64,000 nucleotides of DNA from Acidobacteriota bacterium. GTDB taxonomy: Bacteria > Acidobacteriota > Terriglobia > Acidiferrales > UBA7541. Position numbers and translations under genes: made by a program. Under the pieces are notes generated by a model that made no database searches, had not been told where the DNA came from, and saw only the letters and a program-made list of their open reading frames with translations. The stretch spans positions 37,072 through 101,071 of the forward strand of contig PMES01000054.1 of NCBI GenBank assembly GCA_003154775.1, written 5' to 3'. Positions within the stretch are counted from its first letter, which is position 1. Each line of letters begins with the position of its first letter. Positions 1-9,170 of the stretch are shown here, in pieces.

Positions 1-2
1 TC

Positions 3-230
3 GCCGCCCAAGCTCTCGCGGTGCTTCGCGAACTGGGCCTCTCTGACGATGCCGCGCACGTCAACCCCAATGGCGGAGCAATCGCCATCGGCCATCCCCT
101 GGGCGCCAGCGGTGGGCGTCTGGTGACCACTGCGCTGTACCAATTGCTGCGCACCAATGGCCGCTATGCCCTCTGCACCATGTGCATCGGTGTCGGCCAG
201 GGCATTGCCGTGATTCTGGAACGTGTCTGA
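3..230 (+). CDS. pcaF: Acetyl-CoA acyltransferase / beta-ketoadipyl-CoA thiolase, C-terminal part
   Basis: The reading frame is open from the window edge and only the last 75 residues are present. They carry the thiolase C-terminal signature [19 protein letters not shown] and the active-site cysteine motif CIGVGQG. Thiolases cleave a 3-ketoacyl-CoA with CoA. The gene ends 15 bp before pcaH and heads a complete run of protocatechuate genes, so the beta-ketoadipyl-CoA thiolase that makes succinyl-CoA and acetyl-CoA is the best reading. A generic acetyl-CoA acetyltransferase cannot be excluded from this fragment. Confidence 0.85.
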   Translation, partial: AAQALAVLRELGLSDDAAHVNPNGGAIAIGHPLGASGGRLVTTALYQLLRTNGRYALCTMCIGVGQGIAVILERV

Positions 231-245
231 AGAAAACGGAGCGTG

Positions 246-947
246 ATGCCGATGCTGCGATATCGCAGGCCCGCCCCCGGTACCCAGCCGGAGCTTTTGC
301 ATCCGCCCTACGTTTCCTCGATCAAACGCGCTCCCACGCAACCCTTGATCCAACTCCCTCACAGCCTTTCTGAAACTACCGGCCCATTCTTTTCCAAAGA
401 AGTCGTTCCGCCCAAGGGCTTCGATCTCACCCGCCAGCATAAAGGCGAGCCTCTCGGCGAGCGCATCGTCGTCAGCGGCCGCCTCATGGATGAAGATGGC
501 CGCCCAGTTGTTCATTCGCTGGTGGAAATTTGGCAAGCCAACGCCGCCGGACGTTATCTGCACAAGGTGGATCAGTACGATGCTCCGCTCGATCCCAATT
601 TCACCGGCATGGGGCAAACCCTTACCGACGAAGAGGGCCGCTACCGTTTCGTCACCATTCGCCCCGGCGCGTATCCGTGGCGCAATCATTACAATGCGTG
701 GCGCCCCCGGCACATTCACTTCTCCGTGTTTGGTCCCGCGTTCGCCACACGCCTCGTCACGCAAATGTATTTTCCCGGCGATCCCCTTCTCGAATTCGAC
801 CCGATTTACAACAGCGTGCCGGTCGAATCCGCGCGCAAGCGCCTCATCTCGATCTTCGACTGGGCGACAACTACACCGGAGATTGCACTCGGCTTCCGCT
901 TTGATATTGTGCTGCGTGGCCGCAATGCCACTCCCATGGAGCGATGA
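246..947 (+). CDS. pcaH: Protocatechuate 3,4-dioxygenase beta subunit
   Basis: The 233-aa protein is the iron-bearing subunit of intradiol dioxygenase, which opens protocatechuate to 3-carboxy-cis,cis-muconate. The expected Fe(III) ligands are visible: a Tyr in HKVDQYDAPLDPNF, a Tyr in GAYPWRNHYN, and the two His of RPRHIHFSVFG. The N-terminal stretch RRPAPGTQPELLHPPYVSS resembles the PcaH arm rather than catechol or hydroxyquinol dioxygenases. ATG 246 was chosen because GGAG lies just upstream; a GTG at 243 is in frame. The stop is one base from the pcaG start, so the two subunits are probably made together. Confidence 0.95.
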   Translation: MPMLRYRRPAPGTQPELLHPPYVSSIKRAPTQPLIQLPHSLSETTGPFFSKEVVPPKGFDLTRQHKGEPLGERIVVSGRLMDEDGRPVVHSLVEIWQANAAGRYLHKVDQYDAPLDPNFTGMGQTLTDEEGRYRFVTIRPGAYPWRNHYNAWRPRHIHFSVFGPAFATRLVTQMYFPGDPLLEFDPIYNSVPVESARKRLISIFDWATTTPEIALGFRFDIVLRGRNATPMER

Positions 948-948
948 T

Positions 949-1518
949 ATGAGCGGAGAAACCACACCTTCGCAAACCGTCGGCCCGTATTTCAGCATTG
1001 GCCTCGCCTGGCTGAATCGCTGCGATCTCGCACCCGGCGCATCTGGCGGCGAGCGTGTCACCATTCGCGGACGCATCCTCGATGGCGAAGGTCAGCCCGT
1101 TCCTGACGCTTGTCTAGAAATTTGGCAAGCCGATGCTCACGGCAAATATGCTCCGCCGGTTAATTCTGAGGAAAAATCACCCGCTCATGGATTTTCTGGT
1201 TTCGGCCGCGTCCCTACCAACGATCGAGGCGAATTCTCCTTCATCACCATCAAGCCTGGCAGCGTTCCCGGCCCCGATGGCCGTCCTCAGGCGCCACATC
1301 TCGAAATCTCCGTGTTCATGCGCGGTTTGCTCCGCCGCTTGGTTACGCGGCTTTATTTCCCGAATGATCCAGCGAACCCGGCAGATCATGTTTTGAATCT
1401 CGTCCCCGGTGGCCGCCGCGCTACTCTGATCCCACGGCCTCTCGCGGACGACCTGCACATTCTGGAGTGGGATATTCGTTTGCAAGGCGAACACGAAACC
1501 GTATTCTTTGAGTGCTGA
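949..1518 (+). CDS. pcaG: Protocatechuate 3,4-dioxygenase alpha subunit
   Basis: The 189-aa protein is the non-iron partner of PcaH. It shares the intradiol-dioxygenase fold (TPSQTVGPYFSIGL at the N-terminus, VPDACLEIWQAD, HLEISVFMRGLLRRLVTRLYF) but has HLEIS where PcaH has the HIHFS iron ligands, as expected for the alpha chain. The ORF track extends the frame back to 490 inside pcaH; ATG 949 directly after the pcaH stop gives the normal family length. The product acts as an (alpha-beta)n cytoplasmic complex in aromatic acid catabolism. Confidence 0.95.
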   Translation: MSGETTPSQTVGPYFSIGLAWLNRCDLAPGASGGERVTIRGRILDGEGQPVPDACLEIWQADAHGKYAPPVNSEEKSPAHGFSGFGRVPTNDRGEFSFITIKPGSVPGPDGRPQAPHLEISVFMRGLLRRLVTRLYFPNDPANPADHVLNLVPGGRRATLIPRPLADDLHILEWDIRLQGEHETVFFEC

Positions 1519-1539
1519 CCTGGGGAGACACTGCCGCCG

Positions 1540-2892
1540 ATGAGCCTTCTCGACCCTCTATTTCGCTACGCCGCGCTGGATAAACTCTTCTCCGACGAAG
1601 CCCGCATTCAGGGCATGCTCGATTTTGAAGCCGCTCTTGCCCGCGCCGAGGCCACCTCCGGAATCGTCCCGCAATCCCAAGCACAAATCATCGCCGGTAA
1701 GTGCCGCGCGGAAAATTTCGACCTCTCCGCCATCGCCAAAGACGCCGCTTTCGCCGGAAATCTGGCCATCCCCCTCGTCAAGAAACTCACCGAACTTGTC
1801 GCGCACGGGGACAAGGACGCGGCGCGCTTCGTTCACTGGGGCGCCACCAGCCAGGATGCCATCGACACCGGTTGCATTTTGCAAGTGCGCGGCGCGTGCG
1901 ATCTCATCGATCAGGACCTGGCTCGTTTGAGCGGCACTCTCGTCACGCTCGCCGAAAAACATCGTGCCACTCTTGTTGTCGCTCGCACGTGGATGCAGCA
2001 AGCCCTGCCCACCACCTTCGGCTTCATCGTTGCTGGATGGCTCGACGCAGTTTCTCGCCACCGCAAGCGGCTCGCCGAAATCAAGCCGCGCGTCCTGGCG
2101 CTGCAATTCGGCGGCGCCGTTGGCACCCTTGCCGCACTTGGCGGCCGCGGTCCGGAAGTCGCCAAAGCCCTGGCCGACGAATTGCGCCTTTCCCTGCCAT
2201 CCATTCCCTGGCACACGCATCGCGATCGCATCGCCGAAATCGCCACTACTTTGGGCCTCCTCACCGGCACGCTGGGCAAAATTGCGCGTGACATCTCTCT
2301 TCACGCGCAAACTGAAATCGCCGAACTCGCCGAACCCATTTTCGAGGGGCGCGGCGGCTCTTCCTCCATGCCTCAAAAGCGCAATCCCGTCACTTGCGCC
2401 GTGGTTCTCGCGGCCGCGACGCGGATTCCCGGCCTCGTCAACACGCTTCTCTCCGCCATGCCTCAAGAAGAGCAGCGCGGGCTCGGCGGCTGGCACGCCG
2501 AATGGGAAACGCTGCCGGACATCGTCCGCCTATTCGGCGGCGCGCTTCATCATCTGGCGGAGATGTTGCCGGGCCTGGAAGTCGACACCCAGCGCATGCG
2601 CCACAATCTCGAACTCACCAACGGCCTCATTTTCGCCGAGGCCGTCACCATGGCTCTCGGAGACCGTATGGGCAAAATGCCCGCTCAGCTTCTCGTCGAA
2701 GCCGCCTGCAAGAAAGCTCGCGAGCAGAATCGCCACTTGAAAGAAATCCTCCGCGAGGAATCGCGACTGCGCGGGCATCTGACGCCTGCCGACCTCGAAA
2801 GCCTTTTCGACGCGCGAAATTATCTCGGCAGCACCGATGAATTCATCCGCCGCGTCGTTGCGGAAGCTCGCGAGTTTCCTGCAATGCGTTGA
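1540..2892 (+). CDS. pcaB: 3-carboxy-cis,cis-muconate cycloisomerase
   Basis: The 450-aa protein belongs to the fumarase/aspartase/argininosuccinate lyase superfamily. The superfamily signature is present as GSSSMPQKRNPV near residue 275, and VHWGATSQDAIDTG near residue 95 is the second conserved region. It converts the PcaHG product to 4-carboxymuconolactone. Length is normal for PcaB. It starts 21 bp after pcaG with GGGGAGA as a plausible ribosome binding site. The pathway context separates it from adenylosuccinate lyase, which it resembles in fold. Confidence 0.93.
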   Translation: MSLLDPLFRYAALDKLFSDEARIQGMLDFEAALARAEATSGIVPQSQAQIIAGKCRAENFDLSAIAKDAAFAGNLAIPLVKKLTELVAHGDKDAARFVHWGATSQDAIDTGCILQVRGACDLIDQDLARLSGTLVTLAEKHRATLVVARTWMQQALPTTFGFIVAGWLDAVSRHRKRLAEIKPRVLALQFGGAVGTLAALGGRGPEVAKALADELRLSLPSIPWHTHRDRIAEIATTLGLLTGTLGKIARDISLHAQTEIAELAEPIFEGRGGSSSMPQKRNPVTCAVVLAAATRIPGLVNTLLSAMPQEEQRGLGGWHAEWETLPDIVRLFGGALHHLAEMLPGLEVDTQRMRHNLELTNGLIFAEAVTMALGDRMGKMPAQLLVEAACKKAREQNRHLKEILREESRLRGHLTPADLESLFDARNYLGSTDEFIRRVVAEAREFPAMR

Positions 2893-2910
2893 CCAAGGAG
2901 CGCCACTTCC

Positions 2911-3690
2911 ATGCCCTTTGCCAAACTTGCCGATGCTCAACTCTATTACGAGTGGTCCGGCCCGGAGCACGCCCCGGTTCTTGTCCTCTCCAATTCTCTC
3001 GGCACCTCCCATCGCATGTGGGACCCGCAAGTCGCCGCATTCACCACGCATTTCCGCTTGCTGCGCTACGACACGCGCGGCCACGGCCAATCCAGCGCCA
3101 CTCCGGGGCCTTACACGATCGAGAAGTTGAGTTGGGATGTCGTGCACGTCCTCGATTTCCTGCAACTGGATCGCGTCTATTTCTGCGGCCTCTCCATGGG
3201 CGGCATGATTGGCATGTTTCTAGGCGCGAATGCCGCGAACCGGTTTCGCAAAATTGTTCTCTGTAACACCGCCGCAAAAATCGGTACACCTGAAACCTGG
3301 AATGCGCGCATTGACGCCGTTCAGAAGGGCGGAATGCGCGCGGTGGCCGCGGGAATCGTTGAGCGCTGGCTGACCCCGGCCTATCGCGCTTCGCACCCTG
3401 CGGAAACCGCGGCGGTCTTGCGCATGCTTGAGGAAGCAAGTCCCGAAGGTTACGTTGCGTGCTGCGCCGCAGTCCGCGATATGGACCAGCGGCAGAATCT
3501 GCAAAATGTCAAAGTCCCCGCACTCGTCCTTGCCGGAGCCCACGACCCCGCGATACTTCCGGCCGATGGCCAATTCCTGGCAAAACACATTCCCGGCGCC
3601 GGCTACGTCGAAGTAAACGCCGCGCATCTATCCAATATCGAAGCCCAGGACGACTTCAACACCCAGGTGGTTAATTTTCTTGCACAGTAA
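2911..3690 (+). CDS. pcaD: 3-oxoadipate enol-lactonase
   Basis: A 259-aa alpha/beta hydrolase. The nucleophile elbow is GLSMGGMIG near residue 100, the oxyanion region is LSNSLGTSHRMWDPQ near residue 30, and the catalytic His is in VNAAHLSNIE near the C-terminus. PcaD hydrolyses beta-ketoadipate enol-lactone to beta-ketoadipate. The gene lies 18 bp after pcaB and 11 bp before pcaC, the usual pathway neighbour. The two functions, fused as PcaL in some bacteria, are separate here. Confidence 0.93.
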   Translation: MPFAKLADAQLYYEWSGPEHAPVLVLSNSLGTSHRMWDPQVAAFTTHFRLLRYDTRGHGQSSATPGPYTIEKLSWDVVHVLDFLQLDRVYFCGLSMGGMIGMFLGANAANRFRKIVLCNTAAKIGTPETWNARIDAVQKGGMRAVAAGIVERWLTPAYRASHPAETAAVLRMLEEASPEGYVACCAAVRDMDQRQNLQNVKVPALVLAGAHDPAILPADGQFLAKHIPGAGYVEVNAAHLSNIEAQDDFNTQVVNFLAQ

Positions 3691-3701
3691 GGGAGCTCCG
3701 C

Positions 3702-4082
3702 ATGGATGAGCGCAATCGCCACAAAGAGGGCCTGAAAGTCCGCCGCGCGGTGCTGGGTGAAGCGCACGTCGAGCGCGCCCAGGCAGCCGAGAATGAATTC
3801 AATTCCGTCTTTCAGGATTTGATCACTCGCTATGCCTGGGGCGAGATATGGACGCGTCCAGGCCTCCCGCGAAAAACGCGCAGCCTGATTACCATCGCCA
3901 TGATGGTTGCCCTGAATCGCGGCGATGAACTGAAGATGCATATCCGCGGCGCGCTGCAGAATGGCGTGACCCGCGAAGAGCTCCGCGAGGTCCTTCTGCA
4001 GACCGCAGTTTATTGTGGCGTGCCCGCCGCGAATGCTGCTTTCCACCTCGCCGAAGAAGTCCTCTCCGAAGCTGAGGAATAG
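3702..4082 (+). CDS. pcaC: 4-carboxymuconolactone decarboxylase
   Basis: The 126-aa protein is a member of the carboxymuconolactone decarboxylase (AhpD-like) family. It decarboxylates 4-carboxymuconolactone to beta-ketoadipate enol-lactone, the substrate of PcaD. Conserved features are the segment YAWGEIWTRPGL, the ALNRGDELKMHIRGAL helix and EVLLQTAVYCGVPAANAAF. It has the usual small, single-domain length. It is the last gene of the pca run, and no regulator (PcaR/PcaQ type) is seen on this side of the operon. Confidence 0.93.
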   Translation: MDERNRHKEGLKVRRAVLGEAHVERAQAAENEFNSVFQDLITRYAWGEIWTRPGLPRKTRSLITIAMMVALNRGDELKMHIRGALQNGVTREELREVLLQTAVYCGVPAANAAFHLAEEVLSEAEE

Positions 4083-4378
4083 CAGAGTGCCCGACGCCCA
4101 ACTCAGTGAGGCATCCAACGAATCGCTTCTTCTGGCCAGTCAGGGAATGACAAGCGCTCAAACCAACACTGGTGAGTCGGCAAGCACCTCACCAACCCAG
4201 CGCACCGACCGCAAATAAAGGTCCGGAAGAAAATTCTCGTGCAACCGGATGTGCCGCGCCGAATGCGCCAATTGCTCCCAAGTTCCGCGCTCGCAGACCA
4301 GGTCATCTCTCCTGCTCCGGCCACCTAAACAGCTACTCCAGCACGCAGGCCCCTGGGCCATCCCGTCTGAAACGTCTG
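4083..4378. other. Convergent intergenic region, nothing recognised
   Basis: This stretch of 296 bases lies between the ends of pcaC (plus) and the dihydroorotate-dehydrogenase-like gene (minus). I see no convincing hairpin with a T run and no ORF with protein-like composition on either strand. The overlapping ORF-track entries here look random. Confidence 0.5.
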
Positions 4379-5395
4379 CTAATCATTAAATACGTTTGCC
4401 CGCAGCGTGTACGAGCTCAGCACCTTCATATAGTTCCCGCGCTCAAACGCCGTGGGATCCGGCACGGAGCCATGGCTCATGCTCCCGCACATCTGTTGAA
4501 TCGAGCTGTACTCGTGGTCATCGAGCCATCGGTTGGCTTCGGAGAGCACGTGCGCGGCATGCTGCACGCCGTTCCGCAGTAGCGCGGACGTCATGAACAC
4601 CACCTTGGCTCCCGCCAGGATGCACTTCAGCAGGTCCCGCGAACTGTGCACCCCGCCGGTGATCCCCAGGTCTGCCCGCACATGTCCAAACAGAATGGCC
4701 GTCCAATGCAAACGCAATAGCAATTCCTCCGGCCGGCTGAGGTTCAGCGAGGGCGTCACTTCCAGTTGATCGATGTCAAAATCAGGTTGATAGAAGCGGT
4801 TGAACAGCACGATCCCGTCCGCGCGTGATTCATCCAGCCGGACTCCCATATTCGCAGGCGCGCTGAAAAACGGCGAGAGTTTCACCGCCAGCGGAATGCG
4901 CAAGGTGCGTTTCAGTTGCCGCACCAGGTCAATGTAGCCCTGCTCCACCTCAGCCCCGCTCACCGCCGGGTTCGTGGCAATCGAATAGATGTTCAGCTCG
5001 ATCGCATCGGCGCCCGCCTCTTCCATCAATCGCGCGTATTCCAGCCATCCTCCGCTGGATACGCCATTCAGGCTGGCGATCACCGGGATTTTCACCGCTT
5101 CCTTGGCATGCCGGATCAACTCCAGGTACCCATCCGGGCCGAGGTTGTAGGTCTGCAAGTCCGGAAAGAAATTCGCGGATTCTGGAAAGCTCTCCGTTCC
5201 CCGCGCCAGATCGGAATCCACGGACAGGCTTTCCAGCGCCAACTGCTCCTCAAATAACGACGGCAAGACCACGCCCGCCAGGCCGTGGTCCTCCAGCCGC
5301 TTGATGTTATCCAACGATTCCGATAACGGCGAAGCCGAAGCCAACAACGGTGATTTCAGGTTGAGTCCAAGATACTTCGTGGAGAGGTCGCTCAT
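4379..5395 (-). CDS. Dihydroorotate dehydrogenase-like protein
   Basis: The 338-aa protein starts MSDLSTKYLGLNLKSPLL, the typical beginning of the DHOD-like flavoprotein family that is not the biosynthetic PyrD. TIM-barrel motifs include PVIASLNGVSSGGWLEYA, ELNIYSIA, PLAVKLSPFF and the phosphate-binding ITGGVHSSRDLLKCILAGA. The ORF track begins 38 residues earlier, inside nifJ; ATG 5395 is chosen because it overlaps the nifJ stop as ATGA and matches the family N-terminus. The coupling to nifJ recurs in anaerobes and suggests a redox role linked to ferredoxin. The true substrate is unknown. Confidence 0.85.
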   Translation of the reverse strand: MSDLSTKYLGLNLKSPLLASASPLSESLDNIKRLEDHGLAGVVLPSLFEEQLALESLSVDSDLARGTESFPESANFFPDLQTYNLGPDGYLELIRHAKEAVKIPVIASLNGVSSGGWLEYARLMEEAGADAIELNIYSIATNPAVSGAEVEQGYIDLVRQLKRTLRIPLAVKLSPFFSAPANMGVRLDESRADGIVLFNRFYQPDFDIDQLEVTPSLNLSRPEELLLRLHWTAILFGHVRADLGITGGVHSSRDLLKCILAGAKVVFMTSALLRNGVQHAAHVLSEANRWLDDHEYSSIQQMCGSMSHGSVPDPTAFERGNYMKVLSSYTLRANVFND

Positions 5396-8300
5396 TCCTC
5401 TTCCCCTCCCTTCTTCACGGGTTCCGGCGTGGATTCGGGTTCTTCCGGCGCGATATGCGGCGACTCCGAGCGCCCCGCCATGGCTGCGCGGTTCGCATAC
5501 ACCCGCCACTGGCGTTCCACGTCGTCCTGGGCGAGCTTTAGCAATTCACGCGCCGCTTCCGGATCGCTCCGCACCAGCATAGTGTACCGCGCCTCCTGGT
5601 ACGCATACTGCTTCAGCGGAATGCTCGGCGCCTTGGAATCCAGCAGGAAAGGATTCTTGCCTTCCAAACGCAGCGCCGGGTTGTAGCGCATCAGCGGCCA
5701 GTAACCCGAAAGCACCGCCTTCTTCTGCTGGTCCAATCCCATGGACATGTCGTAACCGTGCGCAATGCAGTGGCTGTACGCGATGATGAGCGAGGGTCCG
5801 TCGTGCGCTTCCGCCTCCGTGAACGCTTTCACCGTGTGCGTGTCGCTCGATCCCAGCGCCACGCGCGCCACGTAAACATAACCGTAGCTGACCGCTTCCA
5901 TCGCCAGGTCTTTCTTCGCGGTGCGCTTTCCGCCCATCGCGAATTTCGCCACCGCTCCACGCGGCGTTGCCTTGGACATCTGACCGCCGGTGTTGGAATA
6001 CACCTCCGTGTCCAGGACCAGCACATTGACGTTGCGCCCCGATCCCAGCACGTGATCCAGTCCGCCAAATCCGATGTCATAGGCCCAACCGTCTCCGCCC
6101 AGCAGCCACACGCTCTTACGCACCAGACAATCGGCCACCGGCAGTAGCGCCTGCGCCTCCGGCGTATTCAGCGCTTGCAACTTTTTCTTCAGCTCCACCA
6201 CGCGCTTGCGCTGCTCTTGAACTCCCAGTTCCTTCGTTTGGTCGGCCTCCAGCAGGCCTTTGACGAGCACTTCGCCAAGCGGGCTGCTCAATCGCTTCAG
6301 CAACTCGCGCGCATACACGTTCTGCTGGTCCACCGCCAGGCGCATCCCCAACCCGAACTCCGCGTTATCTTCAAACAGCGAGTTCGACCACGTCGGGCCG
6401 CGTCCCTCCTTGTTCAACGTGTACGGCGTCGTCGGCAGGTTTCCGCCATAAATCGAGGAGCAGCCGGTCGCATTCGCGATCAGCAGCCGGTCTCCGAAGA
6501 GCTGCGTCAGCAGCTTGATGTACGGCGTCTCTCCGCAGCCCGCGCAAGCCCCCGAAAACTCGAACAGCGGCTCGAGCAACTGCGAGTCTTTCACCTGCGT
6601 GTGCGAGAGCTTGTTGCGATCGATTTCCGGCAGCGACAGGAAGAACTCCCAGTTCACGCTCTCCGGCTTCCGCAAGGGGGCCTGGTCTTCCATGTTGATC
6701 GCTTTGTGCTTCACTTCGCTCTTGCTCTTGGCCGGGCAGACTTCCACGCACAACTTGCAACCCGTGCAATCCTCCGGCGCCACCTGCAGCGTGTACTTGA
6801 GCGTCTCGAATTCCCGCCAGCGCGGTTTCGAGGACTTGAAGCTCTCCGGCGCATTCTTCAACAGCGAGGAGTCATACACCTTCGCGCGAATCACCGCGTG
6901 CGGGCATACCAGCACGCATTTGCCGCACTGGATGCACAAGGCCTCGTCCCAAACGGGAATTTCCTGGGCGATGTTGCGCTTCTCCCACATCGCCGTGCCC
7001 GTCGGAAACGTTCCGTCGATCGGCATCGCGCTGACCGGCAGAGAATCGCCATTCCCAGTTACGATTGTTCCCAAAACGTCGCGAACGAACTTCGGCGCTT
7101 GCGGCGATACCGCCGGCAGCATGTCGAAGAGCGCCGTCACCTTGCCCGGCACTTTGACCTCGTGCATGTGCGCCAGCGCCGCGTCCACCGCCGCGTAGTT
7201 CTTCTGCACCACCGCTTCGCCGCGCTTGCCATACGTATCCGAAATTGCCTTCTTGATCGCGGTAATCGCCTCTTCCCTTGGAAGCACACCGCTGATCGCA
7301 AAAAAGCACGTCTGCATGATCGTGTTGATCCGGCTGCCCATCCCGGCCGTCCGTGCCACGGTGTAGCCGTCAATCACGAAGAACCGCAATTTCTTCTTGA
7401 TAATGGTTTCTTGCGCTTGCCGCGGGATGTGGTCCCAGATTTCGTCGGGTCCGAATGGCGTGTTCAGCAGGAAGACCGCGCCCGGCTCCGCTGCCGCCAG
7501 CACGTCAATACGGTCCATGAACTGGAACTGGTGGCACGCCACGAAATTCGCCTTCGTGATCAGGTACGTTGACCGGATCGGATCCGGCCCGAATCGCAAG
7601 TGCGACACCGTCACCGCCCCAGCTTTCTTCGAGTCATACACGAAGTAGCCCTGCGCGTAATTGTTTGTGCCCTTTCCGATGATCTTGATGGAGTTCTTGT
7701 TCGCCCCCACCGTTCCGTCCGACCCCAATCCGTAAAACAGCGCGCGCACGGTCCGCGGATCTTCCGTCGAATAATCCGGGTCGTAGTTCAAGCTGGTGTG
7801 CGTCACATCATCCTGAATGCCCACGGTGAAGTGATTCTTCGGCTCGGCCTTTTTCAACTCGTCAAACACCGCCTTCACCATCGAGGGTGTGAACTCCTTC
7901 GACGACAATCCATAACGCCCGCCGATGATTCGCGGGATGCCCGCGCCAGGCTTCGTCGCGTATCGCTCCGCGTATGTCGTCAGCACATCCTGGTAGAGCG
8001 GCTCGCCCAGGCTGCCCGGCTCTTTCGTGCGATCCAACACCGCGATCGCTTTCGTGCTGGCAGGAATCGCGTTGAGGAACGCCGACGCCGCGAACGGCCG
8101 GTACAACCGCACTTTTAACAGTCCGACCTTTTCTCCCGACTTCCGCAGCGCGTCCACAGCCTCTTCCGCCGCGCCCGCGCCAGAGCCCATCAGGATCACC
8201 ACGCGCTCTGCGTCCGCCGGTCCGTAATAGTCAAAGAGGTTATATTTCCGCCCAATGCGCTTCCCGAAGCGATCCATCACATCCTGCACAATCGGAGGAC

Positions 8301-9015
8301 ACGCCCGGTAATACGGATTGCACGCTTCCCGCGCCTGGAAAAACACGTCCGGGTTCTGCGCCGTCCCGCGCAGCATCGGATGATCCGGCGACATGGCCCG
8401 TTCGCGATGCTGGCGCACGAACTTGTCATCGATCAGCGCCCGCAGATCGTCATCGCTCAGGGGTTCGATCATGTTCACTTCATGTGAGGTCCGGAATCCG
8501 TCGAAAAAGTGTAAGAAAGGAACGCGCGACTCCAGCGCAGCGGCCTGCGCGATACAGGCAAAATCACTTGCCTCCTGCACTGAATTCGACGCCAGCAAAG
8601 CAAAACCCGTGGTGCGCGTGGCCATCACGTCGCTGTGGTCACCAAAAATGGACAGGGCGTGCGTCGCCACCGTCCTCGCCGCCACATGAATCACCGCCGC
8701 GGTCAACTCCCCTGCGATCTTGAACATATTGGGGATCATCAATAGCAAGCCCTGCGATGCTGTAAACGTGGTCCCCAATGCGCCGGCCTGCAGTGCGCCA
8801 TGTAAGGCGCCTGCCGCGCCTCCTTCGCTTTGCATTTCAATCACATCCGGGATGGCGCCCCAAATGTTGGGCTTCTTTTCAGAGTTCCACTGGTCGGACC
8901 ACTCCCCCATGGGGGACGACGGCGTGATCGGGTAGATCGCGATCACCTCATTGATTCGGTAGGCGACGGCGGCGGCGGCCTCGTTGCCGTCGACGATAGA
9001 CATTTTGCGGGTCAT
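5392..9015 (-). CDS. nifJ: Pyruvate:ferredoxin (flavodoxin) oxidoreductase
   Basis: The 1207-aa protein is a single-chain pyruvate:ferredoxin oxidoreductase, which oxidises pyruvate with CoA to acetyl-CoA, CO2 and reduced ferredoxin. Domains in order: the N-terminal thiamine-dependent domain (INEVIAIYPITPSSPMGEWS), the gamma domain, a 2[4Fe-4S] ferredoxin domain with CIQCGKCVLVCP and CTGCKLCVEVCP, and the C-terminal TPP-binding domain with ACAGCGETPYIKLL and GGDGWAYDIGFGGLDHVL. ATG 9015 has GGAGAAACC upstream and fits the family N-terminus, whereas the ORF track starts 22 residues earlier. The enzyme is oxygen sensitive and implies anaerobic or microaerobic growth. Confidence 0.95.
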   Translation of the reverse strand: MTRKMSIVDGNEAAAAVAYRINEVIAIYPITPSSPMGEWSDQWNSEKKPNIWGAIPDVIEMQSEGGAAGALHGALQAGALGTTFTASQGLLLMIPNMFKIAGELTAAVIHVAARTVATHALSIFGDHSDVMATRTTGFALLASNSVQEASDFACIAQAAALESRVPFLHFFDGFRTSHEVNMIEPLSDDDLRALIDDKFVRQHRERAMSPDHPMLRGTAQNPDVFFQAREACNPYYRACPPIVQDVMDRFGKRIGRKYNLFDYYGPADAERVVILMGSGAGAAEEAVDALRKSGEKVGLLKVRLYRPFAASAFLNAIPASTKAIAVLDRTKEPGSLGEPLYQDVLTTYAERYATKPGAGIPRIIGGRYGLSSKEFTPSMVKAVFDELKKAEPKNHFTVGIQDDVTHTSLNYDPDYSTEDPRTVRALFYGLGSDGTVGANKNSIKIIGKGTNNYAQGYFVYDSKKAGAVTVSHLRFGPDPIRSTYLITKANFVACHQFQFMDRIDVLAAAEPGAVFLLNTPFGPDEIWDHIPRQAQETIIKKKLRFFVIDGYTVARTAGMGSRINTIMQTCFFAISGVLPREEAITAIKKAISDTYGKRGEAVVQKNYAAVDAALAHMHEVKVPGKVTALFDMLPAVSPQAPKFVRDVLGTIVTGNGDSLPVSAMPIDGTFPTGTAMWEKRNIAQEIPVWDEALCIQCGKCVLVCPHAVIRAKVYDSSLLKNAPESFKSSKPRWREFETLKYTLQVAPEDCTGCKLCVEVCPAKSKSEVKHKAINMEDQAPLRKPESVNWEFFLSLPEIDRNKLSHTQVKDSQLLEPLFEFSGACAGCGETPYIKLLTQLFGDRLLIANATGCSSIYGGNLPTTPYTLNKEGRGPTWSNSLFEDNAEFGLGMRLAVDQQNVYARELLKRLSSPLGEVLVKGLLEADQTKELGVQEQRKRVVELKKKLQALNTPEAQALLPVADCLVRKSVWLLGGDGWAYDIGFGGLDHVLGSGRNVNVLVLDTEVYSNTGGQMSKATPRGAVAKFAMGGKRTAKKDLAMEAVSYGYVYVARVALGSSDTHTVKAFTEAEAHDGPSLIIAYSHCIAHGYDMSMGLDQQKKAVLSGYWPLMRYNPALRLEGKNPFLLDSKAPSIPLKQYAYQEARYTMLVRSDPEAARELLKLAQDDVERQWRVYANRAAMAGRSESPHIAPEEPESTPEPVKKGGEEE

Positions 9016-9137
9016 TGGTTTCTCCGGGGCAATCAAAAAAGGTCTCAAGAAAATGGTAGGCTGCGCCGCAGGCGAAATCAATGGAAACTACGATGAAATA
9101 AGGGCAAGGACGACTTGCGCAGTCGCACATCGCGTTT

Positions 9138-9153
9138 TGTGACGCACGTCACT
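9138..9153. promoter_or_regulatory. CRP/FNR-like palindrome upstream of nifJ
   Basis: The sequence TGTGACGCACGTCACT matches the CRP-type consensus TGTGA-N6-TCACA at 9 of 10 arm positions. It lies about 125 bp upstream of the nifJ start in the 155-bp gap behind the efflux gene. No binding protein is encoded in the window, so the regulator is unknown. Two other similar sites occur in the window. Confidence 0.45.
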
Positions 9154-9170
9154 GCATGCTGTCCAATTTC

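Noticed and set aside
6175-7572. 465-aa plus-strand ORF
   Set aside because: Arg/His/Leu-rich antisense frame of nifJ without any motif.
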